Position numbers and translations under genes: made by a program. Below are positions 62,391 to 64,000 of a DNA stretch of 64,000 nucleotides, in pieces. Source of the stretch: Flavobacterium frigoris (GTDB lineage: Bacteria; Bacteroidota; Bacteroidia; Flavobacteriales; Flavobacteriaceae). The notes beneath the pieces were generated by a model, which worked only from the letters and a program-made list of their open reading frames with translations, was not told where the DNA came from and did no database searches. The stretch spans positions 1-64,000 of the forward strand of contig NZ_FOFZ01000014.1 in assembly GCF_900111075.1 (NCBI RefSeq), given 5' to 3'. The first letter of the stretch is position 1; each line of letters begins with the position of its first letter.

Positions 62391-64000
62391 TTAGATCAAC
62401 TCTTTAAAAAACTGGAGCAAAATAGCATCATTTTCCAGCGTTGGGGTAAAAACTTCCAGTAGCCCCGGCTTTTCATTTTGACCGTACAAAGTCGCTAAAC
62501 CTTTTTCTAAACTCAGTTCATCACTGGCAATAGTATATTCAAATCCGTACATCGTAGCTAAATGTTTTGCTGTTAAACAATGGGAAGTTTCAAAGAAAGT
62601 ATTAAAAACAGGAGTTTCTTTATGACCTGGTAAGATCCTGAAAATTCCTCCACCTCCGTTGTTTATCAAAATTATTTTAAAATTTTTGGGAATGTAATTG
62701 TTCCATAACGCATTGCTATCGTATAAAAATCCAATATCACCCGTAATAAACACCGTCTGTTTTCCATTGGCTACAGCCGCACCAATTGCTGTAGAAGTAC
62801 TCCCATCAATACCACTAGTTCCTCGATTGCAATAGACTTCTATGGAAGGATCAATAGAAATCAGCTGTGCATAACGGATGGCCGAGCTGTTGCTAATTTG
62901 CAACTGCGAATTTTTTGGCAAACTCGGAATTACTTTTTCAAAAAATTTAAAATCTGAGAATAGAATTTTATCTAAATAGATCTTGCTTTTTAGCTCTCGC
63001 AATTTATTCACGGCATCCAATTTCTTAAAATAATCGCTCTCAATTGATTTTGTCAGCGGTAAAAAAGCATCGAAGAATACATTTGGTTCTACTTCAAAAT
63101 GTTTGGTCAATGCATTGAATGTATCGTATGCCCGCAGTGAATCAATATGCCAATGGTGTTTTGGTTTGTATTTTCTTAAAAAAGCTTTAATTCGTTTCGA
63201 AACGATCATTCCTCCAAAAGTGATTAATATTTCAGGACGAAAATCCTCAAACTCTTCATTGGTAAAAGGAGTAATTAAAGTATCTATGGTATTTATAAAG
63301 GTGGGATGATGTACGTTTGACGTTGTTTCAGTCAAAACCACCACCGATTGATCAGCAGCTAAAATTTCAATTGTACTATCACTGATTACTCCCGGTTCAT
63401 TCACGCCCACTAATACCAATTTTTTTGTGGACTTGTTCCAAATCGTCGCATACTTCCCTGCCTCTTTTTGTGAAAGAGACTGCGTATCTTTTGCGTAAGC
63501 AGTAACGCTAACACTTACGGAAAGTTCAGAAACCGTTTCATACAACGGTTCTTCAAAAGGGGCATTGATATGTACGGGTCCTTTTTGAGCAATTGAAATA
63601 TTGATTGCTTCATTTATTTTAATGTCATTTTCAAAGCATACCACCTCATCCAAATTGGCATTATACAAAGAATGATTCGCAAATACATTTTCTTGCCTAA
63701 TCGTTTGTCCGTCGCCAATATCAATTTTACTATGCGGTCGGTCAGCGGAAATTACAATCAATGGAATCTGACTGTAGAAAGCTTCAGCAATGGCAGGATA
63801 GTAGTTTAATAATGCAGAACCAGATGTGCATACTAATGCTGCAGGCTGCTTTGTCTGTTGTGCGATTCCTAAAGCAAAAAAAGCAGCAGATCGTTCATCA
63901 GCAATACTGTAACAACTAAAAGCGGGATTGCTTACAAAACCAATCGTTAAAGGGGCATTTCGCGATCCTGGCGAAATTATTATGGTGGTAATTCCTTTGG
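62391..64000 (-). CDS. menD: 2-Succinyl-5-enolpyruvyl-6-hydroxy-3-cyclohexene-1-carboxylate synthase, 5' end outside the window
   Basis: A partial gene: its start lies beyond 64000. The frame is open to the window edge and reads IISPGSRNAPLTIGF, DERSAAFFALGIAQQ and VCTSGSA, typical of MenD's N-terminal thiamine-diphosphate domain. RGTSGIDGSTSTAIGAAVA and GDIGFLYDSNALWN bind the diphosphate and Mg2+. It condenses isochorismate with the succinic semialdehyde unit from 2-oxoglutarate. It completes, with menA, menB and menC, four steps of menaquinone synthesis in the window; menE and menF are not here. Confidence 0.94.
   Translation of the reverse strand, partial: KGITTIIISPGSRNAPLTIGFVSNPAFSCYSIADERSAAFFALGIAQQTKQPAALVCTSGSALLNYYPAIAEAFYSQIPLIVISADRPHSKIDIGDGQTIRQENVFANHSLYNANLDEVVCFENDIKINEAINISIAQKGPVHINAPFEEPLYETVSELSVSVSVTAYAKDTQSLSQKEAGKYATIWNKSTKKLVLVGVNEPGVISDSTIEILAADQSVVVLTETTSNVHHPTFINTIDTLITPFTNEEFEDFRPEILITFGGMIVSKRIKAFLRKYKPKHHWHIDSLRAYDTFNALTKHFEVEPNVFFDAFLPLTKSIESDYFKKLDAVNKLRELKSKIYLDKILFSDFKFFEKVIPSLPKNSQLQISNSSAIRYAQLISIDPSIEVYCNRGTSGIDGSTSTAIGAAVANGKQTVFITGDIGFLYDSNALWNNYIPKNFKIILINNGGGGIFRILPGHKETPVFNTFFETSHCLTAKHLATMYGFEYTIASDELSLEKGLATLYGQNEKPGLLEVFTPTLENDAILLQFFKELI

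Noticed and set aside
1..64000. CRISPR array or cas genes
   Set aside because: No regularly spaced repeats of 20-40 bases and no Cas-like protein; repeated sequences found are dispersed or inverted pairs.
1..64000. Insertion sequences or transposase genes behind the duplications
   Set aside because: No transposase-like ORF and no terminal inverted repeats with target duplications were seen near 8.7-13.6 kb or the men locus.
1..64000. tRNA or rRNA genes
   Set aside because: No cloverleaf with a GGTTCGAATCC-type T-arm and no rRNA-like conserved stretches were noticed in the spacers.

Overview
The window is AT-rich chromosomal DNA from a member of the Flavobacteriaceae, most likely a cold-adapted Flavobacterium. 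The assignment rests on several signs. Promoters have the TTTG-N18/19-TAnnTTTG form seen in Bacteroidota, and Shine-Dalgarno sequences are scarce. A branched-chain 2-oxoacid dehydrogenase E1 alpha/beta fusion, DUF2853, a split men locus and several Bacteroidota-type lipoboxes are present. Two DUF3494 ice-binding-type proteins point to a cold habitat. There is no convincing tRNA, rRNA, CRISPR array, phage or IS element.

Layout. 0-1.7 kb: an orphan secreted-protein gene in an integron-cassette-like frame. 1.8-8.3 kb: a structured repeat RNA candidate, a LOG-family nucleosidase, a catalytically dead M1-like protein and the E1 fusion. 8.3-14.7 kb: an ancient tandem duplication (M23 peptidase, lipoprotein, aldehyde dehydrogenase) in which each copy has lost different genes, plus an ABM-domain protein and a CurA-like reductase. 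14.9-29.3 kb: an envelope/stress island. It holds an HMA-like AraC regulator, a CHASE3 hybrid kinase, a receiver protein, an ice-binding lipoprotein, several tiny membrane proteins, Dps, YihY, MlaEFD, a CsbD-like protein, a beta-barrel protein and YtxH/holin-III proteins. 30-34 kb: an Ig-like/DUF3494 lipoprotein with a double-OmpA barrel protein.

34-44 kb: an OYE-family reductase, FbaB, an NTF2-like protein, a DinB-like pseudogene, an APC permease, two MscS channels, a broken Na+/H+ antiporter and a second hybrid kinase. 44-64 kb, mostly minus strand: the menaquinone genes menC, menA, menB and menD with their usual companions (MBL hydrolase, PH-domain pair, CvfB, DUF2853). They are interrupted at 53-62 kb by an M28 peptidase and an OMF-RND-MFP-thioredoxin efflux operon on the opposite strand.

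The most notable observation is a bipartite promoter-like signature in front of nine transcription units between 14.9 and 30 kb: a 12-mer near AGTTATRTAACA, then 24-25 bases, then TTGTA or a close variant. The units include the AraC-type regulator gene itself. This suggests that the stress island and both ice-binding proteins form one co-regulated envelope-protection regulon, possibly run by the kinase/AraC/receiver genes at its head. No sigma factor is visible in the window and the regulator identity is inference.
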